Positions 1-7,623 of a stretch of DNA of 64,000 nt are shown here, in pieces; position 1 is the first letter of the stretch; each line of letters starts with the position of its first letter. Made by a program: the position numbers and the translations under genes. This stretch comes from an uncultured Acholeplasmatales bacterium (GTDB lineage: Bacteria; Bacillota_I; Bacilli_A; Acholeplasmatales; Anaeroplasmataceae): positions 1-64,000 of the forward strand of contig CALUXR010000004.1 of the NCBI GenBank assembly GCA_944324795.1. The letters run 5' to 3'. The notes beneath the pieces were generated by a model. It had not been told where the DNA came from and ran no database searches. It worked only from the letters and a program-made list of their open reading frames with translations.

Positions 1-77
1 TTATTATTAAGAAGATTTAAAGCCTCATCAATTTTGTTTTTAGCCTCTAAAAGAAGCTCGCTAATCTTTTGATTCAT
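1..77 (-). CDS. partial small ORF, 3' end outside the window
   Basis: An open frame starts at the ATG at 77-75 and runs off the left edge; it begins MNQKISELLLEAKNKIDEAL and reads as a charged helix. A GAGGTAATGAAA stretch just upstream serves as ribosome binding site. It overlaps the end of the next upstream gene by 17 nt, so the small genes here are probably translationally coupled. Function is not recognisable. Confidence 0.45.
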   Translation of the reverse strand, partial: MNQKISELLLEAKNKIDEALNLLNN

Positions 78-195
78 TTTTCATTACCTCTTTTTCTTCT
101 TCGTATGCGTCGCGGATGAGCTCTTCGTCGCGCCAGGCGTTCCAATCCTCTTCCTCGCTTGCATAGGAAGGCTTGCATTTGAAATCGTTCATCAT
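61..195 (-). CDS. 44-residue acidic small protein of the island
   Basis: The frame starts with two ATG codons (195 or 192) after a strong GGAGGAAGAAA site and ends at the TAG at 63-61. The product is very acidic and Trp/Glu rich in the middle (DWNAWRDEELIRDAYEEEK). Its ATG overlaps the TGA of the upstream 62-residue gene in an ATGA junction. The local G+C content is clearly higher than in the chromosome further right, in line with acquired DNA. No family recognised; small acidic proteins of this sort are common in phages and conjugative elements. Confidence 0.5.
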   Translation of the reverse strand: MMNDFKCKPSYASEEEDWNAWRDEELIRDAYEEEKEVMKNESKD

Positions 196-380
196 TTTCT
201 TCCTCCGCATTTACAGCCACCTGAGCAAGAACCTTGGCAACCCTTGACTTCGTTCTTCTTGTTTTTCTTGATGGCGACATCCACTGTCACATCTTCAAGA
301 TTCAACGAGAAGCGAAGTGCTTTAGGCTTTGGTTCAGTCCCAAAAATGGCATTGAGTAGTTTTTCTTCTCTTGTTTCCAT
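192..380 (-). CDS. 62-residue protein with Cys-rich C-terminal tail
   Basis: The ATG at 380 follows a GGAGGAAAAAC ribosome binding site. The first 45 residues are mixed; the last 16 form a Cys/Gly tail (GCQGSCSGGCKCGGRK) with four cysteines that could bind a metal. It is the first of three tightly packed small genes. It lies about 110 nt after the sigma-like gene and may be cotranscribed with it. No family recognised. Confidence 0.6.
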   Translation of the reverse strand: METREEKLLNAIFGTEPKPKALRFSLNLEDVTVDVAIKKNKKNEVKGCQGSCSGGCKCGGRK

Positions 381-490
381 TGTTTTTCCTCCTAAATTAG
401 CGAAGGAATAGCAAGGCCTAGCTAGCTTACAAATTTAGCCTCACTGCTTCCTTCAACTTCTTTAGAACTTCAACTTTGTGGTTTTTCGCC

Positions 491-1105
491 CTATTTGTAA
501 TTCTTGAGAAGAATCTGAAGTTCTTTGACTACTTTTTCTTTTCTGCGATACAAATTAGGCATTGAGATATGATGTTTTTTAGTCACTTCAGTTAAGGTCG
601 ATTTTCCCATCAAGAAATCAATGATCCCTTTATCGATAGGATCTTTGAACTTAGCTACTGCTTCGTCGACTGCTTCTTCTCTTTCTATTCGAGATGTATA
701 TTCAGCCGGTGACTCTCCACCTAAATAAGATTGAGCTTCATAAGAAACATCAACGCCATGAACTTCATCCATATAATCAATAGAGATAAGGTTCATTCTT
801 CTTTTACTGTAATAAGGGCATTCAGCACAGGATTTCCTGCAAATTGCTGTATTCCCTTTTTCAGTTGTGATGATGCATTTGGTTCGAAGTTCATATTCCT
901 TTTTCATTCGCCAATCATCACGCACGGTTGCGTCATAGATTGCTTCAGGAACATAAAGCTTTTGGCCTTCTACATAGATGTAATAAGGACGATCTTTGCT
1001 TGGATAGCGCCAATCTTCTTTTTTGCCATCAGGACCACCGATGAATTCGGAGTCGTGAAATGATTTGTTCTTGCTATTACAAGAATCATTAAATTTAGTA
1101 GACAA
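491..1105 (-). CDS. sigma-like / HTH regulator typical of mobile elements
   Basis: 204 residues from a TTG start at 1105 (no in-frame ATG nearby, weak AAGG site). The N-terminal third has the YYIYVEGQKLYVPEAIYD-type segment that I associate with sigma-70-like proteins of conjugative and phage-like elements. A Cys cluster follows (CRKSCAECPYYSKRR), then an acidic linker. The C-terminal 50 residues form a helix-turn-helix resembling sigma region 4 (LTEVTKKHHISMPNLYRRKEK, in part). It probably controls element genes; the neighbouring small genes lie downstream on the same strand. Family assignment is by pattern only and could be a generic phage regulator instead. Confidence 0.55.
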   Translation of the reverse strand: MSTKFNDSCNSKNKSFHDSEFIGGPDGKKEDWRYPSKDRPYYIYVEGQKLYVPEAIYDATVRDDWRMKKEYELRTKCIITTEKGNTAICRKSCAECPYYSKRRMNLISIDYMDEVHGVDVSYEAQSYLGGESPAEYTSRIEREEAVDEAVAKFKDPIDKGIIDFLMGKSTLTEVTKKHHISMPNLYRRKEKVVKELQILLKNYK

Positions 1106-1416
1106 TGTTGTTGCCTTAATATCAGAGCAACATCACCATTAAGTTTTCTCGTCTACATGCCTTTCTCCACCCGAATGGTTAACTAGTATCGAGGCGGAAT
1201 TTTCGTGCCATTTGCAACTGGCTAGTTCAAATATAACAAAACCCAAAATTTCACTTTTGGAAAAATTTCCCAACGTTTTTAGATAAAAATCGTATAAAAA
1301 TGTACAAAAAAAGACCTTATCGATGCTAGAGTTGATTTCTAGTCAGCAACAAGGTCTATTTAATATAAATATTCAGGTTCAAATTTGGAAAAATTTCCTA
1401 AGATATTTTTGATAAA
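1106..1416. other. gap between regulator gene and restriction operon
   Basis: No gene seen. It contains the terminator of the restriction operon (1306-1357), two exact copies of a 15-bp sequence TTTGGAAAAATTTCC (1256-1270 and 1384-1398), and around 1180-1230 a segment that can pair AACTAG with CTAGTT, which would fall in the leader of the sigma-like gene. No riboswitch class recognised. Confidence 0.5.
1306..1357 (-). terminator. intrinsic terminator of the restriction operon
   Basis: On the minus strand AGACCTT (1357-1351) pairs with AAGGTCT (1318-1312), with an inner CTAGA/TCTAG stem, followed by a T-rich run (complement of 1306-1312). It lies 60 nt past the stop of the LlaJI-like gene. 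Confidence 0.7.
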
Positions 1417-3492
1417 TTATGGGATTTGCCATTCAGCATGGTTTGTTTTTGCTATTTTAAGTGTCCAATCTTTTAGTTCCTCACCGTAGCAATAATCAAT
1501 TAGGAATTCATAAAATTGATATTGAAGCGAGTTTGACCCTTTCAAGTTGAATCCTGCACTTTCTAAAAGCTTATAAGATACTAATGGATGTAGTTCAAAT
1601 GCAGCACACAAAGCAACACATTCTCTTAGTGATGGCTTAACTTCATCATCTAAGAACTTACTTATTTTATGATTATCTATATAGCTCCTTTTGTACACTG
1701 AATAGGGTGTATTGAATCCCGAATCATCCATTAGCACTCTAAGATTAAATCCAAAAGTTCCATTCAATTGAGATTGTAAATTAAGAGCATCATCCAAATC
1801 TTCTACGATTCTATCAATGTCAGCATCTTGAGCTCTTAAATATATTCTTTGATTATGTTCATCTGAAATCTTGATATTTTTTGTTTTATTCTTCTTTCTA
1901 GTTTCGCAGTTATCACAAAACGGAAAAGGCAAATTGTCACTTGAATTATCATCGCTATTGTCAAAAGCGAGACAACATTCATCCATGTGATTAACCGCGT
2001 ATAAAGTTAAATGTCTTTTATTGCCTTCAGCCTCAACATACTTTTTATCATTAATTACAAATACATCATCGACGAATAAAATATGATGATTATCTAAGCT
2101 TTCCTTTAACTTTTTGTTGTTTATGGTAGAGAAAAAGGAATTATAAATACCACCTTCAAATGTCTGCTCGCCCTCTTTAATTTTAACAATGCTATCAGCG
2201 TATGCGTTGTCCTTTTCTTCTTTAATTCTAGTTCTTTGAATTTCTTCAATATCTTTGATTAAGGTGTCGATATCTTCTTTATGATTTGATTTATTCCATG
2301 TATTTATTACATACTTCAGATCGATAAGAAAAGCATGAATAATTTCGTATTCTTGTTGGCCTTTTCTATAATTAGCTTTGGAATAACCTATATATTCAAG
2401 GATATTATTTAATTTTAATTTGTTATTGTTTTTATTGTATGGCAAAACGAACGCGTTCCTTACGCCTTTAATTTCATCGCTTAATTTATTTTGCTTAATA
2501 TAGTCACCATACGTGATTTGCTTTTGAATAGAGGTTGTTTCAGGCAAATGACGCTTATCGGCAGTAAAGCCATATCTGTAATATTTAGCGTCTAAAACAT
2601 ACGCTATGTTATTGTGGACGAGCACAGTATCAGGACGTAAGTCGCTACTTTTAAATGATTCATAATTATTTGTTTTTAAATACCAATCTGCACTTGGATT
2701 AAAATTAGTCGCATCCCTATTGCCAAAAATAGAGTTGATCATTCTTTCAAAGACATATTCGTACGAATCAACGCCATAAACCAATTCATCAGCATTTTGG
2801 TCGTCACTAAGACCCTCAACAATTGTGAGCATGTGTGTTAATCGCCTTTTTTTAATATCATCAAAAGTCTTATCCAACTCACGCTTTAACGTATCTACAT
2901 AAAGATTTCTTAGGCCTTCGTTTATAGGAATTATTCTAATAAAGGAGGTGTTATTGATTCTAAAAAGCCAACCCAGAATATCTAGGCTCTTCTTTACACA
3001 ATATTTATGAATTTCGACTAAGATATTGTCCAATTCATTTTTTACTTCAACAACAAGGTCACTATAAATCACGTTACCTTTCGAGATTATTGGCTGTCCA
3101 TTAAGAGTTCTTTTCCAATCTACTCTTCCCCTTTGGTTTTTCTTTAGTATCTTTTCCCTGTTGATATAAAAACCATTTTTCAAATAATCTTGAATAATCC
3201 ATAGAAAAGATAATATCGGCAAGGCTTTATTCTTAGAAAAGCTTGATTCAATTTTCACATTTGCATTTGAATGAGTCTTAGCAATAGAGATGGTGTTTAA
3301 AATTGCAAGAATATCTTTCCTAGCGTTTTCTAAAGATGAATTATCAAAGTCAAATGTTTCTGGATAATAGAAGTCTATCCTATTATTCCTCATTTTGAGA
3401 CCAATAAAAGAATCATCAATTTTATTGGTGACTGTATGATAATAAATGGTTATTTCATCTTTTCTACTTGTTGAGTTTGCTCTTGACCCCAT
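1417..3492 (-). CDS. LlaJI/McrC-type restriction nuclease with long C-terminal extension
   Basis: About 691 residues from the ATG at 3492, preceded by GAGGT; a GTG at 3513 would add seven residues. The first ~430 residues resemble the nuclease partner of McrB-like GTPases (McrC / LlaJI R2 group). They carry a PD-(D/E)XK core: LRPDTVLV, then YVLDAKYYRYG, then a Gln in TSIQKQITYGDY, roughly residues 285-330. After a linker and a CDNCETRKK motif, the last ~110 residues (from TFGFNLRVLMDDSGF to the end) look like the helical XRE-like tail found on macro-domain and other conflict-associated proteins (YKRSYIDNHKISKFL, then KPSLRECVALCAAFELH, then LLESAGF). It overlaps the GTPase gene by 29 nt, so the two are coupled. 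Likely role: the cleavage subunit acting on foreign or modified DNA. Confidence 0.75.
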   Translation of the reverse strand: MGSRANSTSRKDEITIYYHTVTNKIDDSFIGLKMRNNRIDFYYPETFDFDNSSLENARKDILAILNTISIAKTHSNANVKIESSFSKNKALPILSFLWIIQDYLKNGFYINREKILKKNQRGRVDWKRTLNGQPIISKGNVIYSDLVVEVKNELDNILVEIHKYCVKKSLDILGWLFRINNTSFIRIIPINEGLRNLYVDTLKRELDKTFDDIKKRRLTHMLTIVEGLSDDQNADELVYGVDSYEYVFERMINSIFGNRDATNFNPSADWYLKTNNYESFKSSDLRPDTVLVHNNIAYVLDAKYYRYGFTADKRHLPETTSIQKQITYGDYIKQNKLSDEIKGVRNAFVLPYNKNNNKLKLNNILEYIGYSKANYRKGQQEYEIIHAFLIDLKYVINTWNKSNHKEDIDTLIKDIEEIQRTRIKEEKDNAYADSIVKIKEGEQTFEGGIYNSFFSTINNKKLKESLDNHHILFVDDVFVINDKKYVEAEGNKRHLTLYAVNHMDECCLAFDNSDDNSSDNLPFPFCDNCETRKKNKTKNIKISDEHNQRIYLRAQDADIDRIVEDLDDALNLQSQLNGTFGFNLRVLMDDSGFNTPYSVYKRSYIDNHKISKFLDDEVKPSLRECVALCAAFELHPLVSYKLLESAGFNLKGSNSLQYQFYEFLIDYCYGEELKDWTLKIAKTNHAEWQIP

Positions 3493-5290
3493 CACTAAAT
3501 ACCTCGGTACCACTCTTCAAATATTCCTCTACGAGTTGGTCTAGTGATTTAATATCTTCTTTAAACCATTTATCTCTTGCAAATTTGGAAACATCGTCCC
3601 ACAAGTATTCAAGAACCTTATAAGCAAATTTTTTAGTATCTTCTTCGCTTGAAAGGCTAGCCTCTTCTTTTCTCATGCCAGTCTTATCAACGAAATATAC
3701 GCCAATCTGCTTATCTTCATTATTTAAATTATCAGTTAGCTCTAGCATATATTCATTGATGGCATTAACCAATTCTTCCCATGTAACATTGAGCGAAATA
3801 AGCGACGGAATATACATCCCTTTAAACTCGTGGTCATCCTTAAATTCATTAATTAATTTCTCGAATTCCCACCTTCTCTTAAAGGCAGTGTCTAAAGTAA
3901 ATACGTTTTGATCTGACGTATTCATCGTTGCATATATAAATAAATTACCTGGAAGCTTAATGTCTTTAAAAAGGAATTGCCCATCAAACTCTTTGTTCAA
4001 ATAATCAATTATGTTGATGTTTGTGATTGGATATTCGCTAATGCCATTTTTTCTATCTAACAATTGGAAAATATCGCCAAAAATACTAGGAGCGCTTCCT
4101 CTATTCAACTCTTCTATTACAAGCGCAACTTTCTCGTTTGGCTTTCTTATTGCTTGTGCTAAAGCTAAAGTAAATGGACCGGGATTAAATTGGTAAGTGA
4201 CCTTATCACCATCAACAATAGGCAATATTTGACCAACAAAATCGGTATTTGTATAGTCTGCAAAGAAAGTTGTTCTTATATAATTTTCTTTAGGATAACC
4301 ATCAAGCAAAACGTGCTCAACATAATATGATTTTCCACATCCCGGAGTTCCGTAAACGATTAAGTTTTTGCCATCTTTTATTGTAGATGAATTCCAATCG
4401 TAAATAACAACATCACTATTGTTTGAATCATCATCTTCTTCTATCTTATTGCCATTTACAATATCACTTATCAATGATTTATAACTGTTTAACCTAAAAA
4501 TTGACTTTTGCGTTTTTGCACTGTTTCTATAGTCTTCTGGTAAGTCTTTATAAGGTATATCTTTTATCCACTCAACTTTTCTATTGTTTACATAATCGTT
4601 GTCTTGATCCACCGGATTAGATATGAATTCATAGTTGCCTATAATTCTTCCGATATGAGCAATGTTTCTATCAAAATATACAATATAGTCACCAATTTTA
4701 ATTTCATTCTTAAACATCCATATTTGAGAAACATTTTGACCTAAAGCATATTTATTGATATCTGGATATAGACTCAAATAATGGTTTCTCAAATCGTTTT
4801 TAGTTTCGATATTTGTTAAATCACCCAGCACCTTCCAACCGATACATACATGAGGATTTTCTTTATGCAAAGCCGAATTTTTAAGAGTTATATGAATGCC
4901 ATATACGTTAAAATCTTCATCGGTTTGATTATCAACATTCATTAGAATATGCCTTTCGCCTTCAGAAAATAGCGACAGCATTTGCTTTCCCATTTCGGAA
5001 TTATTTTTAATTATTTGAAGGATATAGTTTCCTTTCCCCTTCCAAATTGTAATTAAGTCATCTATTCCCATGCCACCTTCAGCACTTATGATTTGCTTGA
5101 TGTCTCCTCCAAGTCTAGCATCGGTTGCATATAAGACAGTAACTTTACCTTTTTGCTTCGAAGTCGCTCCCACGAAATCTAAGGCAGTAGCATTTTCCAC
5201 ATTATCAAAAAAATTCTTTGCTACATCTGATAGAATACTAATTTGTTTGTTTATGCATTGATAATCAACTTTCCTAATATAAACTTTCAT
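3464..5290 (-). CDS. McrB-type AAA+ GTPase with EVE-like domain
   Basis: 608 residues. The N-terminal ~300 residues form the recognition part. They include an EVE/PUA-like segment around residues 190-245 (GDYIVYF, HIGRIIGNYEF, KVEWI), a fold known to bind modified bases. The C-terminal half is an AAA+ domain of the McrB class: Walker A GTPGCGKS, Walker B LVIEELNRG, and the McrB signature MNTSDQNVFTLDTAFKRRWEF. It starts 3 nt after the small methyltransferase-like gene with an AAGGAG site. Known family role: a GTP-driven translocase that recruits a McrC/LlaJI-type nuclease, here encoded downstream with overlap. Whether it targets methylated DNA (type IV) or an unmodified site protected by the linked methyltransferases (LlaJI-type) cannot be told from sequence. 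Confidence 0.85.
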   Translation of the reverse strand: MKVYIRKVDYQCINKQISILSDVAKNFFDNVENATALDFVGATSKQKGKVTVLYATDARLGGDIKQIISAEGGMGIDDLITIWKGKGNYILQIIKNNSEMGKQMLSLFSEGERHILMNVDNQTDEDFNVYGIHITLKNSALHKENPHVCIGWKVLGDLTNIETKNDLRNHYLSLYPDINKYALGQNVSQIWMFKNEIKIGDYIVYFDRNIAHIGRIIGNYEFISNPVDQDNDYVNNRKVEWIKDIPYKDLPEDYRNSAKTQKSIFRLNSYKSLISDIVNGNKIEEDDDSNNSDVVIYDWNSSTIKDGKNLIVYGTPGCGKSYYVEHVLLDGYPKENYIRTTFFADYTNTDFVGQILPIVDGDKVTYQFNPGPFTLALAQAIRKPNEKVALVIEELNRGSAPSIFGDIFQLLDRKNGISEYPITNINIIDYLNKEFDGQFLFKDIKLPGNLFIYATMNTSDQNVFTLDTAFKRRWEFEKLINEFKDDHEFKGMYIPSLISLNVTWEELVNAINEYMLELTDNLNNEDKQIGVYFVDKTGMRKEEASLSSEEDTKKFAYKVLEYLWDDVSKFARDKWFKEDIKSLDQLVEEYLKSGTEVFSDGVKSKLNK

Positions 5291-5293
5291 AAA

Positions 5294-6034
5294 CTACTTC
5301 TCCTTTTTTTCAGTTTTTAACAAATATGCTCCCCATTGCTCTGCAATAGCTTTTGCAAATCCTGGGAACGTTTTACTTCGCCATATTCTTCTTTCCTCAG
5401 GCGTCTTTGTTTTCGTTAAACCATCAGAATACCATTTCGCTAATCTTCTACCACTACCAAATTCTATATATTCCCCGGGATCTACAATATCCGTAGGGAC
5501 TAACAAAGGTAAATTTTTTAACCATAAACATGTTTTTTTAGAGGCGGAATCGCCAAACTGCCATGGTTGCACGATTTGATTTGGTTTTCTAAACCTAGTG
5601 TTCATAATACCAACAGGATTTTCTATAGCTATATGTTTAATATTTGCTTTTGCCAATTTCAGAAAAAACTTTGCAGCCTCTTCTCTTTCCTTTGCTCTAT
5701 TCGGAAAATTTGGATGAGGTCTCCTTTGATCTATTGGCAAATCCTTATCATCGGGATGATAAAACCATTTAGCTCCACTTACAGCCAAAAATGTGCAAGG
5801 TGGATGAGCAACCATTAAATCCCATTCTCCTTCAATAAAATATTCTTTTCCGGTTTCTAAAATTCCGCCTTTATTTTTAATTACTTGGAGTACATCTTGC
5901 TTAAAATGCCATTCTGGATGCCCTCCACTGCATGGCAAAATATCGCAACTATATGCATTAAATCCTAGCTTTCTAAATTCTGTGCATACGCGTTGGCTTT
6001 CTTCACAAGCAATCAATATATTAAATTTTTTCAT
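5294..6034 (-). CDS. small PPC-motif DNA cytosine methyltransferase-like protein
   Basis: 246 residues, ATG at 6034 after GGAGGGG. It opens with a Rossmann start (NILIACEESQRVCTEF), has a catalytic-loop-like AHPPCTFLAVSG near residue 80 and an ENPVG motif near 145, matching motifs I, IV and VI of C5 cytosine methyltransferases. It lacks the usual motif VIII-X region and any sizeable target recognition domain. Relatives are common in phages, usually annotated as DNA cytosine methyltransferase. Here it sits inside a restriction operon, overlapping the full methyltransferase by 14 nt. It could be a second modification subunit, as LlaJI has two, or make a different base modification. Confidence 0.7.
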   Translation of the reverse strand: MKKFNILIACEESQRVCTEFRKLGFNAYSCDILPCSGGHPEWHFKQDVLQVIKNKGGILETGKEYFIEGEWDLMVAHPPCTFLAVSGAKWFYHPDDKDLPIDQRRPHPNFPNRAKEREEAAKFFLKLAKANIKHIAIENPVGIMNTRFRKPNQIVQPWQFGDSASKKTCLWLKNLPLLVPTDIVDPGEYIEFGSGRRLAKWYSDGLTKTKTPEERRIWRSKTFPGFAKAIAEQWGAYLLKTEKKEK

Positions 6035-7280
6035 TTCTTTTCCCCTCCATTACGTTATACACAGCAAGACCTATTTTTTTGGCAAACAAAACCGGAACTG
6101 CATTTCCGATCATCTTAAAGCAATACGCCGTTGATCCCAAAAATTCGAAATCAATTGGGAAGGACTGCAATAAAGCAGCTTCTCTAACAGTGATGGTTCT
6201 AGCTTGATTTATATCTGGATGAATGAACATAAAACCATCTTTATATAAATGCGAAACAATCGTTGGGGAAGGCTTGTCCCACTCCAAGCTTCTATATTTA
6301 TTATGGTTCGTTTTATGTCCTGTTTTTTCAAAGTAAAAATCTAGTTTCTCTTGATTTGGAATGTCGTTCATATCATTTTTCAGCCATTCCTTAATTATTG
6401 AAATATCTCTAGGGTTATTGTATCGAGCATCATGAAGCGGAATAATCACATCCCCAACTAGCGCATGAGAAACATTCTTTCTCCCTTCCTTATAGGGCTT
6501 ATCTAACACTCTAAATTTTGGGAGGTTTCCTATTGCATCTCGCACAGTTTTTTTGGTTTTGTTTGATTTTAAATTTGATAGTTCCTTATACAAACTTTCA
6601 ACTTCTAAACCGCTCTCTTTAGATACTCCAAAAATAATAACTCTTTTTCTTTCTTGTGGAACATCAAAATCCGAAGCGGAATAGATCGACTTATTCATTA
6701 AATTTGGTGTTCTAATTTCGTAGCCTATCTCTTCAAATGCCTTGTAGATTCTTTTGATGACAAATTCACCACCTGGCTTTGCACTTAAAATACCGGGCAC
6801 ATTCTCAAAAACAATAATTTTAGGCCTATAGTTGTCTACTATTTTTACAAAACTTTCAAATAAATAATTACGATAATCATCGCGCATGGAATTTGGATCC
6901 TGCGCTCTGCCAGCTAGTGAATAAGCTTGACAAGGAGGCCCGCCTATAATCACATCGACTTTATTGTTTCCTATTAATGCATCTAAACCGCCAGTAACAA
7001 ATACTTCGTCATTCGCTTGCCTATACAGTTTCAATGTTTCCTGTTCCCAATTGCCGTGCATTAATTCGCTTGTTTTCTGAACATCAAAAAGAACCACACG
7101 CTTTCTAGCTTCAGAAATCTTATAGTTCCATCTTTTTATTAAATTATTACGAAGCGTTTCAACCATGGGTTTTTCCCATTCAACATGTGCCAAAAAGTGA
7201 TATTTTTTTGTTTCTAAAAAACCCTCAGACAACCCACCGGCCCCTGCAAACAGATCAATAACATTTATTTTTTTATTCAT
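6021..7280 (-). CDS. C5 cytosine DNA methyltransferase of the restriction operon
   Basis: 419 residues with all main Dcm-family motifs: I DLFAGAGGLSEGF, IV GGPPCQAYSLAG (catalytic Cys), VI FENVPGIL, VIII QERKRVIIFG, IX RTITVREAALLQSFP, X KMIGNAVPVLFAKKIG. The variable region between VIII and IX (about residues 225-340) is the target recognition domain. The ATG at 7280 follows AAGGTG, which overlaps the stop of the HTH gene. Expected role: methylating cytosine in the host's own sites so that the downstream McrB/LlaJI-like pair spares them. Motif strength makes the family certain; the target sequence is unknown. Confidence 0.93.
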   Translation of the reverse strand: MNKKINVIDLFAGAGGLSEGFLETKKYHFLAHVEWEKPMVETLRNNLIKRWNYKISEARKRVVLFDVQKTSELMHGNWEQETLKLYRQANDEVFVTGGLDALIGNNKVDVIIGGPPCQAYSLAGRAQDPNSMRDDYRNYLFESFVKIVDNYRPKIIVFENVPGILSAKPGGEFVIKRIYKAFEEIGYEIRTPNLMNKSIYSASDFDVPQERKRVIIFGVSKESGLEVESLYKELSNLKSNKTKKTVRDAIGNLPKFRVLDKPYKEGRKNVSHALVGDVIIPLHDARYNNPRDISIIKEWLKNDMNDIPNQEKLDFYFEKTGHKTNHNKYRSLEWDKPSPTIVSHLYKDGFMFIHPDINQARTITVREAALLQSFPIDFEFLGSTAYCFKMIGNAVPVLFAKKIGLAVYNVMEGKRNEKI

Positions 7281-7286
7281 GTTTCA

Positions 7287-7481
7287 TCACCTTAACGCAC
7301 TCTTTCCACTATTAATCCAAGAATCCAATTCATCTTTTTTAAATTTCCATTGTTTTCCAACTTTATGAGCAGGGATTCCGTTATTTTTCCTTATCCAATC
7401 ACGGATTGTTACAGTCTTTACTCCTAAATAATCAGCCGCTTCTTCAATATTTATCCATTTATCGTTATTTACAGCGTTCAT
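7287..7481 (-). CDS. excisionase/MerR-like HTH DNA-binding protein
   Basis: 64 residues from the ATG at 7481 (GAGGTG five bases upstream); a GTG at 7487 would add two residues. The whole protein is one winged HTH_17-type domain: NIEEAADYLGVKTVTIRDWIRK, then HKVGKQWKFKKDELDSWI. Such domains occur as excisionases (Xis) and as small controllers of restriction operons. As first gene of the restriction operon it may control its timing; as a protein of an element next to a tRNA site it may also act in excision. The sequence does not decide between the two. Confidence 0.75.
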   Translation of the reverse strand: MNAVNNDKWINIEEAADYLGVKTVTIRDWIRKNNGIPAHKVGKQWKFKKDELDSWINSGKSALR

Positions 7482-7516
7482 TTTCACACCTCAAAAATTA
7501 AAAAATCACATAGAAG

Positions 7517-7545
7517 ATTATATATTAAAATAATGTGTATTTCAA
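7517..7545 (-). promoter_or_regulatory. promoter of the HTH-restriction operon
   Basis: On the minus strand TTGAAA (7545-7540), a 17-nt spacer and TATAAT (7522-7517), ending about 35 nt before the HTH start. This is a near-consensus housekeeping promoter. Confidence 0.75.
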
Positions 7546-7554
7546 TTCCATTTA

Positions 7555-7569
7555 ATATCATTATGATAT
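7555..7569. promoter_or_regulatory. inverted repeat upstream of the restriction-operon promoter
   Basis: A 15-bp perfect inverted repeat, ATATCAT-T-ATGATAT, lies 10 bp upstream of the -35 box. It is placed as an activator or controller site and could bind the HTH protein encoded immediately downstream. AT-rich palindromes arise by chance, so this is tentative. Confidence 0.35.
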
Positions 7570-7623
7570 ATTTTGTTTATATTTATTGTTATTTCTTGAT
7601 ATTTATTTATTGCATTAAAAGTT

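Noticed and set aside
74-280. 68-residue Arg-rich open frame on the minus strand
   Set aside because: It overlaps two frames with good ribosome sites and plausible composition; its Arg/Lys-rich product is the typical out-of-frame reading of acidic coding sequence.
731-1063. 110-residue plus-strand frame
   Set aside because: Antisense shadow of the sigma-like gene, no ribosome site.
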